The notes below the pieces were generated by a model. That model did not search any database and was not told the DNA's origin. It worked only from the letters and a program-made list of their open reading frames with translations. DNA of 64,000 nt from Lichtheimia corymbifera B2541 (Eukaryota; Mucoromycota; Mucoromycetes; Mucorales; Lichtheimiaceae): positions 1 to 64,000 of the forward strand of contig JNEU01000769.1 in NCBI GenBank assembly GCA_000697475.1, read 5' to 3'. Within the stretch, counting starts at the first letter, position 1, and each line of letters begins with the position of its first letter. Below are positions 1-11,346 of this stretch, piece by piece. The translations under genes were made by a program, and so were the position numbers.

Positions 1-500
1 AGGATAGCTAGCAAGCATACCAAGTTGTTCGCAGCAGGACCTCCTGTACCTTAACAAAGTCCTTCAGTACAGCATATCCCTTGGTCCCCTTTTGATCGGG
101 CTAGCCACGTCCTTCATCAGCATCTCACAACTGGCATGCGGTCAGCAGTAGCCAACGGCAAATTGCCACCAACTAAAGGTTTCCTTCGTCCTAGCAAGGA
201 TAGCTAGCAAGCATACCAAGTTGTTCGCAGCAGGACCTCCTGTACCTTAACAAAGTCCTTCAGTACAGCATATCCCTTGGTCCCCTTTTGATCGGGCTAG
301 CCACGTCCTTCATCAGCATCTCACAACTGGCATGCGGTCAGCAGTAGCCAACGGCAAATTGCCACCAACTAAAGGTTTCCTTCGTCCTAGCAAGGATAGC
401 TAGCAAGCATACCAAGTTGTTCGCAGCAGGACGTCCTGCACCTTAACAAAGTCCTTCAGTGCAGCAGATCCCTTGGTCCCCTTTTGATCGGGCTAGCCAC
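1..500. repeat. 196-bp tandem repeat array (2.5 copies)
   Basis: Unit starts are at 1, 197 and 393, a period of 196 bp. Copies 1 and 2 look identical over the whole unit. Copy 3 carries several substitutions and after about 500 leaves the repeat into a tail that is also found next to the copies at 39.25-40.15 kb. The array runs off the window's left edge, so its full size is unknown. No long ORF spans it. It is a non-coding satellite-like or element-internal repeat. Confidence 0.93.
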
Positions 501-1085
501 GTTTTGACGATGCTCAAGTGAATTGAAAAGTATCCAAAGTCGCGTTGGGCTGCGGATGGGTGGTTGCCATGGCAATTTCACACTCCGTTGCTATTGTGAC
601 GCGGCCCATGAACAATCATTGTCTTTTCGCTGAGACATGCTGATCAACTTCATTCAAATAAAATCCGCAAGTTTCATTATGGGGATTTTGAATGGGAGGG
701 ATCCATATGTAGGAATGATGGTGGGCGGACGGGGAACATGCAGCCTCTTTTGTAGGTGTGGATGACAAAGAATTGCAGGTTCCTATAACAACGATGACTG
801 CTACGAGTAATGCAGTTGCATAAATGCGTACATATTATTAAGGTGGCTCGAGATAAAGGATATTATAGTACTACAATCATTATTCTCATGCTACTATGGT
901 AAACTCGGAAGAATAGCCTTGATGGGATTTGACCTCGCTACAAATAGACAGAATAAAATGAGCTGAGTTGTATGCTGCATAATGGGGGAGAAAGATGCTT
1001 ACCCAGACAAAGTCTTTTTATGGTGGCCAAAGTATCCAATTCGATATGTCCCCTCTTTACATGACAATGAGCTCATCTTGTACTA
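501..1085. repeat. repeat tail, then intergenic DNA
   Basis: 501-600 matches the tail that follows the repeat copy at about 40.08-40.19 kb. 625-760 matches a second short dispersed motif, with the core GACATGCTGATCAACT, that has several diverged copies at 42.4-43.0 kb. The remainder is AT-rich 3' flank of the ceramidase gene. I see no gene in it. Confidence 0.7.
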
Positions 1086-3696
1086 TCACTTTTGCACCTT
1101 TTTCAAAACCCACGTACCAGGTACGTTGTCATCAACATGCCATTCAATCTTGGCTTGGGACAATCCAAAGAGCTTGGCCTTGTAAGAAAAGTGAAAGCGT
1201 GTATCATAATCATGATCGTTTCGGATCACCTTCCAAGTCGAGGTCGTGTTGCCATGCTGCTGCTGCTTTTGCTCGATCGTCAAGAATGTACCATCCAACT
1301 TTACATTGTTGCGTGGATTACCAGCGACAAAGGTAGCTGATACTACAGGGTGGTCGGCTCGTGAAAAATTGCCATCCTTGCTTCCTACTACATCCTTGAT
1401 AACGTCACCAAACGATTTGCCCACGCCTGGATTATCAGCGGGATACGATGGCGACAAGTTGAAAGCTTTGCCGGTATAATCAGGTAGCTCTTCGGAATCT
1501 TTGATGGGCTCGTTTTTGGCCATGGCTGTAGCCAACTCGGTAAACACTTGAATGTAGGCTTCCAGCGTGTGTTGTCCATAAGGTGTCTACATAAGTAACA
1601 ATAATAGAATGCGGTGTACGTGTGAGTCATGACTGCTCCTCCCACTGAAGCATACATATGTGCTACGTTACCGAGGCACCTTCATATCGCTGCATTTGGT
1701 ACTCTTCGAAAGTTGCACAATAAGACTAAACAAAGACAATAAAAGATGAGCTGGTTTGACAATGAAATGATTGTTTCTTGCTCGTGAATACTTGCCGCAT
1801 ATGAGTTTGCAGGACCTGATTGAATGACCAAGGTGTCATTGTTTCCCACACCTTGCTCAATAAGCACCTTTTTGATAGCTTTGCGAAGACGTCTTCCACT
1901 CATGGTGGTCATCTCGGACGGTACAGCTGCAATATAAAAATTTCCAATGCGTATCAATTGCACGTCAATGATGCTTGGCTGCCATTCATAGGGAAAGTTG
2001 ATCTCGCCTGTATTGAGAAGTACGGGTTTTGGTCGTTGGCATTCTTCTTGCCTTTTACTTGGCTTCTTGAGCAAGTCAGCAATAAGATCCCAGAATGGAT
2101 TACCATGAGTGGTATTCTATGGATGCCATCATCATGTGTCAGTAGTAGAATGTATTACTTGAAGAATCAATTGTACCTGGTAAAATACAGAGAGTGCCGG
2201 TCCATCCGTTGTTCCAGCAGCTACAAAGAATTGTGTAAATGAACATGCGTGTTAATGTAGCAGTGCCTATTTCCCATACCAAAGGCGTATCCCTAATCAC
2301 AAAGAATGTGAGCCAATACAGCCTTCATTCGACTATTACTATAAGAACTTTACCATAGCCGCTGGGCATAATGATGCATTGGTCCCATCTTCTCGTTTAA
2401 TCACAGCATTGCTAATGTCCCAGTATTTTTGACGATAGTCAATGGGTCCTGATAGGGTCATGAGCTTGTCACCATGATCAAAGAGCTCGATAGCTTTATC
2501 AGCTTGGTTCTGACCAATGATGCGATTGGATTCAAGGTCACTGATTTTCCATCCAGGTCCTCTATTTCCCCACGCACACGATTTAATATTGCGTCTTGTG
2601 CTGCATATTGTATTACCTTCCATTACAAGTAGATGTGCCTGGACATTTCGTTTCACGCGTACTATCGCATAGTATATTAGTGCCTGTGCAGTAAGCGCCT
2701 TCGGTGTTAGGACTGACATCTCCCTCGTTTGCTTGTGCAAAGGCAGCTACAAAGGATCCTCTGCCTCCAGGTTTTCCATGATTGTAGTGCTTTTCAGCAG
2801 CATAAGCAGCGTAACCCTTGTTGTCGCCATTGACCAAATGATTGGTATTGTTCACTGAGACACCATGTACAGCAAACCTTTGGAAAAATCAAGATTACGT
2901 GAGCTCATATGTATAATGATTTACTCAAAAGGGGAAATCACAAACCAATTCAGTAATCCAAGGCCATTGCCCTCTGTGTCGCGGAAACCTAGTAGCGTCA
3001 TATCTTTATCCACATCGTACTTGTACTCGGCACGCTCCTCCTTGGGATTAAGCAAATAAGCGGCTGGCGAACGGTTAATGTTGGTATCCAATAATTCACC
3101 ACGCGTGACAGTGACGCTGCCTTTTTGTAAATGATCATGGGCACGGACAATGGCATTGACAATGCCTTCCACCATAGGCTTTGTAGTTTCTTCAATCCAT
3201 CCCAGGACACTGATTTCATAAAGAGCTATGTATGTCGATTGTTGGTCAAACGAAGACTTGAACATATATGGGCAAATAACCCAAGCTTAGTAAATTCTGT
3301 ACCATGTTGCAAATAACCACCCATGCTGCTGTGGGAATGAGTGCTTGAAAGCATTACGTTTTGCTCTGTATACACCTTGTTGCCATACAATTCTTGTAAT
3401 TTCTTCACGACTCGTTTCTTGACAATATCGCCCATGGATTGAGTATCCGTATTGACAAAGACAACGCGGTCTGTATCAGTAGCAACAATGAATGCTCGTG
3501 CAAAGATGCGCTGTAGAATGCCCTTGTCAGTTTGTCCCAGCTCAGCATATCCCATCATCATGATCTCGGCAGTGGGGCCTGTAATATCGCCAATGCCTAC
3601 GCCCACTTTGAAAGAGGAGTCATCTTTGGCAGCACACATCCACCAACAACAAATAGATGCATAAATCAGGAGAAAAACGGATCGTATAAAGAGCAT
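1086..3696 (-). CDS. neutral (non-lysosomal) ceramidase
   Basis: Hydrolyses ceramide to sphingosine and fatty acid; a secreted or membrane-facing zinc enzyme. Nine exons read on the minus strand: 3303-3696, 2946-3225, 2617-2877, 2354-2561, 2280-2292, 2177-2220, 1796-2116, 1672-1725, 1086-1586. They sum to 2076 nt, or 691 aa, close to the usual family length. An N-terminal hydrophobic signal peptide is followed by the family start GVGIGDITGPTAE. The zinc-site stretch STHSHSSMGGYLQ and the catalytic-serine motif NEGDVSPN are present, as are RRLRKAIKK and FEEYQMQRYEGAS; the C-terminal Ig-like domain ends the protein. Exon 5 is only 13 nt and is needed to give AMGYAFAAGTTDGP. The intron 1726-1795 must use a GC donor (G|GCAAGT). 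It is transcribed divergently from the gene at 3951, with 254 bp between the starts. Confidence 0.95.
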
Positions 3697-3950
3697 TTGA
3701 TGAGAATAGATAAAAGGAAGGATACAATGGGATTAGAATAAAAAAGTGAATGGAATGGGAAAGATGATGAGGTACTAGATTATGCCTTTGAGAAAGATAA
3801 TGCAGAGGTTTATATATTGGTATCTCTCTTGTGATACAAGTCTTGTATGATGATTTGTAGAGGAGGTTGCAACGACATGATTTTATTGAAAAGAGCTGAA
3901 TGAATTGCTAGCTTAGATACCCGCTCTTCTTGTACATCCACCAAACAACA
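3697..3950. promoter_or_regulatory. divergent promoter region
   Basis: 254 bp separate the start codons of the ceramidase gene (-) and the Cys/His-rich gene (+). It must hold both 5' leaders and core promoters. A TATATATT-like stretch lies at about 3811-3818. No specific operator was recognised. Confidence 0.4.
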
Positions 3951-4433
3951 ATGAGCTGCCAAACATGTTCAGGCTGTTTCACGGGCAAAGGCTGCAGCAC
4001 TCATTCCTCTCGATCAAAGCCATCGCAAGAACAAGAAACACACTATTTTGAATCTCTACTTGAATTGGCAGCATCGACAGACCAGCATGGCGAGAAGCAC
4101 CAGCACAGTAATCACGACCACGTTATCCCAACAATCGTCAGTGTCTTATCGAACAATGTGTATGCATCGCAGGTGGCGTTGCTTGGAGTATATCAGCAAC
4201 TACCCTTCAACGACTTTTTGGAGCTTGTACGGAGGTGTCATGAACATAATATCAATGGCATGTTGATTGCTTGGTGTTGGCAATACTGCAAGGAAGATGG
4301 GAACGAGTGGCTCAAGCAGATGCGTGCCAGTGATGACGCTACAGCCCTTTGGGATCACCTTGACGGTCAAGCTGAAGTACACGAAGTATTCAATGGATTG
4401 GAAGAAGGATCAGCAGGACGTGTCAAACGATGA
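3951..4433 (+). CDS. small Cys/His-rich protein, function unknown
   Basis: Single-exon ORF. I choose the ATG at 3951 because the protein then opens MSCQTCSGCFTGKGCSTH. An upstream in-frame ATG at 3930 would add seven residues. The product is about 160 aa. The N-terminus carries a cluster of four cysteines in CxxCxxC-like spacing. A His-rich stretch (QHGEKHQHSNHDH) comes next, followed by a soluble, probably helical C-terminal half with several Trp and Cys residues (IAWCWQYCKEDG). The Cys/His content suggests metal binding, but I do not recognise a family. It shares a divergent promoter with the ceramidase gene. Confidence 0.6.
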   Translation: MSCQTCSGCFTGKGCSTHSSRSKPSQEQETHYFESLLELAASTDQHGEKHQHSNHDHVIPTIVSVLSNNVYASQVALLGVYQQLPFNDFLELVRRCHEHNINGMLIAWCWQYCKEDGNEWLKQMRASDDATALWDHLDGQAEVHEVFNGLEEGSAGRVKR

Positions 4434-5323
4434 TGTTGAATCTAGTATCCCTTTCCTCCCTCTTACTTAGTCTCCTATATCCTTGTTTTTATTATCGCCC
4501 TCCTTTGTATGTTATTTGGTTATCAAAACAAAAAAGAATCCAGTGAATGTGTGTGTGAATGTTAAAGATACAATTGTGCTGCATGGATGCATATGTGTTT
4601 GTGCGAGTGTGTGTGCGTGTGAGAATGCATGTGGAATAACAGTTGACTGAAAATGGATGAGTTATTGTTGTGCCTCTTTGATGCGGGGGATTAAAGGGGG
4701 TGGGCTGTCAGACAAAGCGAAGCTAAAAAGGTGGTACAATGACTTGTACTTGTTACCGATACGTTGGTATTCATAATAGCAAATAGTAGTAATGGGAGTC
4801 AACGATGCTGATACTATCTCTTATATCCAAATGGATCATATGGTGTTGTAACAGAGGATGCACGTTTATTTCAACATGATATGGTTCACATGGTTACTAT
4901 GTTTTTGAGTGTGTTGGGCATGCGTGTCCTTGGATACGAGATAGGTTGTTTTTTTCATGCATGTCGGATCTACCAATGTTAAACTCCTCCAGTTACCTTT
5001 TGTGGATGTGCTTTTACTTCGAACAATTTTGGCAAGCATTCACCCTTTTATGGTCGACACACGAAAGCAAATGTTTGTTGTCTTAAAAGCTTCAAGGGGC
5101 TGCCACCACCACTCTCTCACTTTCAACCTCGCTCTCTCGTGTCCTTTTCTCTCTCTCTCTCTCGCTCTCTTTGATACCTATTGTTCTTTCTGTAAGTCTC
5201 ACTGTTCTATTTCCTCCTCTTCTTTATTCTCCTTTATTGTCGCTCACAAAAGCTGCTTTTATCTATCACGGAAACAGGAACGCACACACACACATATATA
5301 TATACACAACCCTTACACGCAAC
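4434..5323. other. intergenic: 3' flank and CT-rich leader
   Basis: No gene is supported here. 4540-4630 is GT-rich with imperfect (TG)n runs. 5105-5225 is strongly pyrimidine-rich, with a (TC)n run at 5148-5170. A short CA/TA microsatellite lies at 5285-5305 immediately before the F-box/WD40 start codon. The CT tract is a plausible promoter or leader element of that gene. Confidence 0.6.
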
Positions 5324-6981
5324 ATGTCATTCTACATTCACAATCAGCACTCCATGCCCAACCAGATGCCCATAGCCAAGCCCCATTTCTGTAACGACAT
5401 TGTTATGGAAGAAGCACTCCCTGTAGCAAGCCCTACCACTCGTCAACCGACAGCACCAGATCCTATTTACAACTTGGACACCCTTTCAATGCAGTTGACT
5501 GTGGCTCCTCCAAAGAATCCATTTGAAACGACAGGCAACAAAGTAGGCAAGTCTTATTATTATCCATTTACCATGTTGGGAATGATTCACTAACCTTTCA
5601 TATATAGACTTCCTTGCACGACTTCCCTATGAGCTTGGATGTCGCATCTTGTCACTCCTTGATCTCGATAGCTTGATGGCTGTATCTCGAGTGAGTCGTC
5701 ATTGGAGGACTATTTACCACGACAATGAATTATGGCGTGCACGCATGGCTGATCAACAATGGATCGTGCGATCAGATGAAAATATCGATGAACGGCGCAT
5801 GGATTGGCATTACCTTTACAAGCAAAAGCATCAACTTATTCACCGCTGGCAAACCGGTCGAGTTACTACTCACACATTAATGGCACATCAAAGTGGCGTG
5901 TATTGCATGCAATTCGATAATCACAAGATGATCACTGGCAGCCGGGATCGCACTATCAAGTTTTGGGATATGGCTACTTATCAATGCATTGGATCGCTCA
6001 AGGGTCACACCGGCAGTGTCCTTTGTCTCAAGTATGACGATCAAGTCCTTATTTCGGGATCCTCCGATGCCACCGTCATTGTCTGGGATATTCAGCGCTG
6101 CCAACCCTTACGTCAACTACAGGTAAGCTATCCATCCATCCTCTCCTTTTTATTTCACCCTGTGTGTTGTGCTGACTTTGATTCTTCAGGGACATACCAG
6201 TGGTGTGTTTGACATTTGCTACAACAGCCAATATATTGTGAGTGCATCCAAGGATACCACCATCCGGATATGGGATTTCAATACCGGTGCTCTTGTACGC
6301 GTCATCCAAGGTCACAGTGGTCCTGTGAATAGCATCCAACTCTTTGGTAATTATCTCGTCTCTGGCTCAGGCGATGGTACGATCATGATGTGGGATATCA
6401 CCACCGGTGCATGCATTCGTCAATATCTTGGCCACGAACATGGTGTCACTTGCATACGCTTTGATGGCAAACGCATTGTCAGTGGATCCAATGATCAAAC
6501 CGTTCGCGTATGGGATGCAGAGGTAAGCATACCATCGTAGTAATCCAAGATACCATTTTTGCTCATGTGTTTGTTAATAGACCGGTGTATGTACCATGGT
6601 TCTCTGTGGCCATACAGGCCTTGTTCGGGCACTCCAGTTTGATGATGAAAAGATTGTAAGCTCAGGTTATGACCAAACCGTTCGTGTGTGGAGCATAAGG
6701 TAAAAAACTCACAATTGCTTTACCCCCTTTTGACTGGAAAGGCTAACATGCAACATTCTAGAACTGGTGAATGTCTTTTGAGCTTTGAATCTGCCGCTCA
6801 AGCAAGTTGGATCTTTGATGTCAAGTTTGACAAAAGCAAAATCATAGCGTAAGTCATGCAATGAGAACACCCACCATACATCAACCTTGAGACTAACATG
6901 CTTGTGAATAGTGCTCGTCAAGATAACACGGTCATGGTTATGGACTTTGGACACGGCTTGGATACCCGATTGCTCGTTTGA
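5324..6981 (+). CDS. F-box/WD40-repeat protein (SCF substrate receptor)
   Basis: Substrate-recognition subunit of an SCF-type E3 ubiquitin ligase: the F-box binds Skp1 and the WD40 propeller binds phosphodegrons. Six exons: 5324-5546, 5608-6122, 6190-6522, 6581-6699, 6762-6848, 6912-6981. They total 1347 nt, or 448 aa. The F-box (about residues 75-115) reads DFLARLPYELGCRILSLLDL and continues to the HW after VSRVSR. Seven WD repeats follow, with clear GH...WD signatures (LKGHTGSV, LQGHTSGV, IQGHSGPV, LGHEHGV, LCGHTGLV). The first intron needs a GC donor (AG|GCAAGT at 5545-5552) to keep frame into the F-box. The general architecture is that of Lin-23/Met30/Fbw proteins; which ortholog it is cannot be told by eye. 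Confidence 0.93.
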
Positions 6982-8062
6982 ACAAGGATTCTATCTCTCC
7001 CCTCGCTCCTCCTCCTCCTCCATCATACTACTCAATACTTTAATATCCCTTCTTATTACCTATTACCATTCATCTTCCATACAAAAAACGCATCATTCAC
7101 TCACACCACATTCTTCATCCCATAAACATCCATCCGCTTCTCATCTGTACTTTTAGTCTTTAGCATTCGCTCAAAAAAAAAAAATACATGCAAAACACCT
7201 AGCACATCAATCAATGTTTATACGTCTTATTACATGGAATTTGAGCACAACAAGTGATCTTTGATATCCGACGAACGGTGGATATGTAGTAGGATGCACA
7301 TGAAAAGGGACATAATATTAGGTGTGCGCAAGATGATGGGGTAAAATTGGTGAGCGATTGATGAGGGATATACTTGTTTGGTTGATTGGCTTACTACCAT
7401 GCTGGTGCGCGCGTAGTAATTCCCTTATAATAGAGCTATCTTTTACTGCAGATGTATGGGATATAAGTAGGTTGCTATATATAGTTTCTTTAGGAGGTGG
7501 ATCATCATTGCCCAAGCATATGAATATTCACCTCCCCCCACCAGTGGTTTACAGCTCGCTGATCTTATCGAGAAATCTACTGGGTTTATTTCTCCCCAAC
7601 CTGCTATGTACTCCGGGCTGAAAGGTCTCTTTGCTCACGTGACAACAGACATTGAACGAAGCATTTATTGCGTGTTCGATTACTGACCTTCCATTATTCT
7701 GACTTTGAGATCTCGTTCAACCACTGATTCTGACAGGTTAGGAGTAGCACGATGATAAATGTGAAGCCACCACGGATAGTAGCCATATGCTAATGGAGAT
7801 GAGACACTACCAATCCGAGTAGAGCATGGTTTGCTTATATGAAATTTTCATGGTATTAGCATGGATGAATGACTACCTTGTTCCATTTCAGGCACACAAG
7901 AAGCATCCTTGATTTGATTCTTCTTTTTGCTGGGTGCTTGTGTGACAATCGTTAAAGTTCTTTGTCTGTATTTGCGGTGGATAAAGCTCATTTTCTTTCT
8001 CTCTCTCTATCTTCTCTTTCTCTTTCTTTTTCCTTCACTACTGCTCTCTCCCTCTCTTTCCC
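6982..8062. other. intergenic with one dispersed repeat copy
   Basis: 6982-7200 is CT/A-rich 3' flank with an A11 run near 7171. 7270-7460 resembles 37905-38150 (see repeat entry). 7985-8060 is a CT-rich tract directly ahead of the Stc1 start codon. The short ORFs inside have no recognisable content. Confidence 0.6.
7270..7460. repeat. dispersed repeat, copy A
   Basis: Shares several blocks in the same order with 37905-38150, for example AGGTGTGCGCAAGATGA, GATGAGGGATAT and TTACTACCATG. The copies differ by indels, and the second has extra sequence in the middle. The blocks do not encode a conserved ORF, so this looks like a degenerate non-coding element. Confidence 0.6.
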
Positions 8063-8870
8063 ATGAGCGCTCGTAACAACGGTCCCGCTGGCAAATTCCA
8101 CATTGAAGCTTCTTGGAATGAGGCTCACGGTACATACCGAGCCAATGGTGAGTCTGACAGGCTTTGATCTTGTCTTTTTCTTTTTTGCTGCACGGCCCAC
8201 ATGGCCACTCATTGACACGACACGACAACTCACGAAAACATTATAGACCAAATGCCCCTTCCCAAGACCTTAAAGTGTATCTTTTGCGACCAGGTAAGCA
8301 GAGCACTCGCGTATTCGCGACCCTTTGTACTGATAGGATGCGTGCTATTCGTGTATAGGAGAAGCAGTTGGACGCATTTTCAAAGACTCAGTTGGCCAAG
8401 GTAAGAGGGCGAGATGGGATGGTTGAAGGAAGTATGGGAATGGAGGATACTTATCATCATCTTTATTTAGGCCACCTTCAACCGTGAGTTTGGGATCATT
8501 GTATAGAATGTGCGAATCTTTTTTTTCTGACACTCGACACTCTCAGCCTATGCACCTGCTGGATATAACAACAAGAAAAAGACCATCACTTGCAAGCAAT
8601 GCACCGCCAAACAAACCGTCACTCTGACTTGCATGACTTGCACAAAGACGAAACCACTTGAACAATTCGCGAGGGTATGTATTATTAGGGAGGATGAGAA
8701 ATATGGGCATTCATATAGAGGCATTTATTTAGAACCAACGCCGCCACAATGAGAAAGCCCGTTGCCTAAAGTGCATGAAGAAGCGTGAGGAGGAGGACAT
8801 GAACGATTCTGACCCAGATTATTCATCGGATGACGACGAGCTTCGCGAGACTTGGCATGATTTCACATAA
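8063..8870 (+). CDS. Stc1-domain zinc-binding protein
   Basis: In fission yeast the Stc1 domain links the RNAi effector complex to the H3K9 methyltransferase complex. Six exons: 8063-8147, 8247-8293, 8359-8400, 8471-8483, 8547-8674, 8733-8870. They total 453 nt, or 150 aa. Visible family features are LKCIFCDQ followed by KQLDAFSKTQLAK, then CKQC, LTCMTCTKTKPLEQFA, and finally NQRRHNEKARCLKCMKKR, giving four CxxC knuckles. The tail is acidic (DSDPDYSSDDDE). Exon 4 is a 13-nt micro-exon. The first 28 residues are less conserved. The domain is also found in other fungal proteins of unknown role, so heterochromatin function is inferred from the family. Confidence 0.88.
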
Positions 8871-9076
8871 ACATAAACAAAAAAACGCCCACGTTCACAT
8901 GAATATTCCCCCCCGCCATCCACAATCCACATTCTCTGACATTTAGCGATATTTGATGTATATACAACCGACGAATGAATCTTTGTTTAGCGTAGTCCGT
9001 GTGTGCATGTGTGTGGGTGTGTGTTAAAAAGGGGTATTATGGACACGAGTATTAAGAATGAGAAAGAGAGAGGAGA

Positions 9077-11346
9077 TCACCATCCAACAAATAAACTAGT
9101 GGATAAAGAACCACGTACTTTCATATCCAAATCCAATTCTGGAGCAGATGCACCCGTATTGCTTATACCAATGGCGCGTCGATGATGGCGATGACTGGAT
9201 ATAGTGCTCGTACTACGTGAATGGAACCGACGCTGTGATGGTGGTTGGTGGTGGTGTAGTTGTTTTCTCGAAGGAGCTGAAGACGATGTTGACAACATCC
9301 TTTTCTGCTGTTGTTGTTGTTGCTTGTTGTTTTCTATCGGTCGTTGGAATATGCTAGAGAAAATACCTGTCAAGATGGACGATGATTGCTGTTGTTGCTG
9401 TTGTCGCTTTTGTTCTTGTTGTAAGCATTTTGCCTCTTGTTGTTGGCGTTGTAACATGTACTTTTCTTTGAGTCGTTTTACATAATCAATCTTGAGATCA
9501 TTAAGGTTGGTACGCAGCTCACCGATTTCCTTGAGCAATTCTTGATAGAGCTGACTGGTTGGCAGCAATGTGTTACAACCTGGTGGTACCGTGGTTGCAA
9601 ATTGACGATCCATGTCAGAAAGGATATGTTCAATCATGGCATTGCTGAACTTGCCCATTTGAGGCATATCAAAAACGCTCTTGGCTTGTCGGCTTAATTC
9701 AAGTGCTTCGGTACCTCTCAGCCTCTCAAATTTGTCTTTGGCTGCATCATGCAGATCCATTAAATGCTTTAAATATATATACATATGTAAGTCATCCTAT
9801 AGCATCATGGTTGATCATGGTCTACTTACTTTTTCAAAGGATAATGTGGTATTATGGTTCAATTCTTGGTTCATCGTTTGTAAAATGTAATGGTAGTGAT
9901 GATGGTGTTGAATCGATGATGCACTATCCTCCTCGCTATCATCATCAGTGGATGACTGTGATGACTCTTCTTCAGGCACAGGGGCCATGGTTGAGACCGG
10001 CATTGCAGGTGTTGAATACGATGGCATCAATTCATGGGGTGGCGGTAATTCGTTACTCAGAGTGCTAAGGTCGTTCCATGACATTTTGCGTTCGTTGAGC
10101 TTTGTTGTTGTATGTGACACCATGGTGGCCTGTGTCACATTATCAGCTGATGTTGCATTAATATTAGTGATCGGCATGTTATTTACTTGGTTGAGTAGGC
10201 GCGATGACTTTGAATTACGTGTCTCCACAGACGCTTGCAATGTCTCATAGGCACGGTTCAATGATGCTGTGGATGGAAAGAAGGTGTGAGAATAAACCAA
10301 TCATAGTAATAAAAGTGCTCCACTCACCATGCTTGTCTTTGATAGCTCTCATTCGAGATTGTAAAGCCTTGTCATTTTTGCGTAATGTGTCAACTTCTTG
10401 CTGCATATCATCCAACTTGAACAATCAATTAGTTAGCCAATTGTAAGCTACTACAAGGTGATGTGCATTTTTTCTCACCTTGGCACGAAGCATTTCTTCA
10501 CGAGCATGAGCTTCGCGTGATTCAGCTTGAAAGGGCTGCAGCTTTTCAATTTCAAGCTCTTTTTTCCTCAGCTCATTGGATAACTGCGTACATCGATTGT
10601 TGGCTATTTCGAGATCTGCTGCTGTTGCATCCAATGTCTACATATGTAATCAAGAATGTAAGCATTTCCACTTGAAAAGGAGAGCAAAGGGAGGCACATT
10701 ATCCTACCGACCGATTGGTTTCGTTTCCATTTCCAGTACCACTTGTTGTTGTCTTGATGAAGCTCCTGCTTGGCAGTATCCGATACTTGCACTGCGTGTT
10801 CCAAATCACGTATACGTTCACGATATTCGTGTGCCTAATTGAGCATGATTCTATAAGCATAACATTTTCACATGACGATATATAAGGGTGTACACGCGCC
10901 CGCGCGCGGGGAAAAATAGTAAATCGGGTATCAAGGCACACATACTTGCCTTGTTATGCAGATCCTTTTTCAACTTGTCAGTTTCATACACATATTTGTC
11001 ATGTTTCTGCAGTAGACTTTGCCCGATTTCTGGTCAAAAAGGAATTCACAAATCGGTTAGAGTGCCAGCAAGTAGAAGTATGTATGTATAACATACCAGC
11101 AGCAAGACGAGCATCGGTTTCGAGCTTTTGAACGGTGCGTGTCCAAGATTGTAATATAGGGCAATCTGCTTGGCCACAGCAGCAGTCATCGATCGTAAGC
11201 GTCATTGATATATCTGAGTCGTTAAATATAACGTCATTCGTTGCTGCTGCTGTTGATGAAGATGATGCAATGGAGGTAGTAGTAGTAGTAGTGGTAGCCA
11301 ACATGTTGGTGTTGGTGGTGGAATTGAATCGATTACAGCGTAGCAT
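9077..11346 (-). CDS. coiled-coil protein, function unknown
   Basis: Seven exons on the minus strand: 11097-11346, 10950-11029, 10712-10834, 10479-10637, 10328-10415, 9830-10266, 9077-9766. They total 1827 nt, or 608 aa. A Thr/Ser-rich N-terminus with a CCCGQADC cluster leads into long heptad-like segments (residues about 85-270, for example LRKNDKALQSRMRAIKDKH). A low-complexity Ser/Pro/acidic stretch follows, then a second helical block (LMDLHDAAKDKFERLRGTEA) and a Gln-rich, Ser/His/Arg-rich tail. The intron 10835-10949 uses a GC donor (AAG|GCAAGT); the alternative GT four bases downstream would hit a stop. The ATG at 11346 is the most upstream start; a second Met lies 14 codons inside. No family recognised. 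It converges on the Stc1 gene. Confidence 0.75.

Noticed and set aside
1..600. CRISPR-like or telomeric array
   Set aside because: The 196-bp unit is far too long and has no unique spacers, and no telomeric hexamer is present.
9204..9485. 93-codon Cys-rich plus-strand ORF
   Set aside because: It is the antisense of the poly-Gln and Gln-rich coding sequence of the coiled-coil gene, which creates poly-Cys by complementarity.
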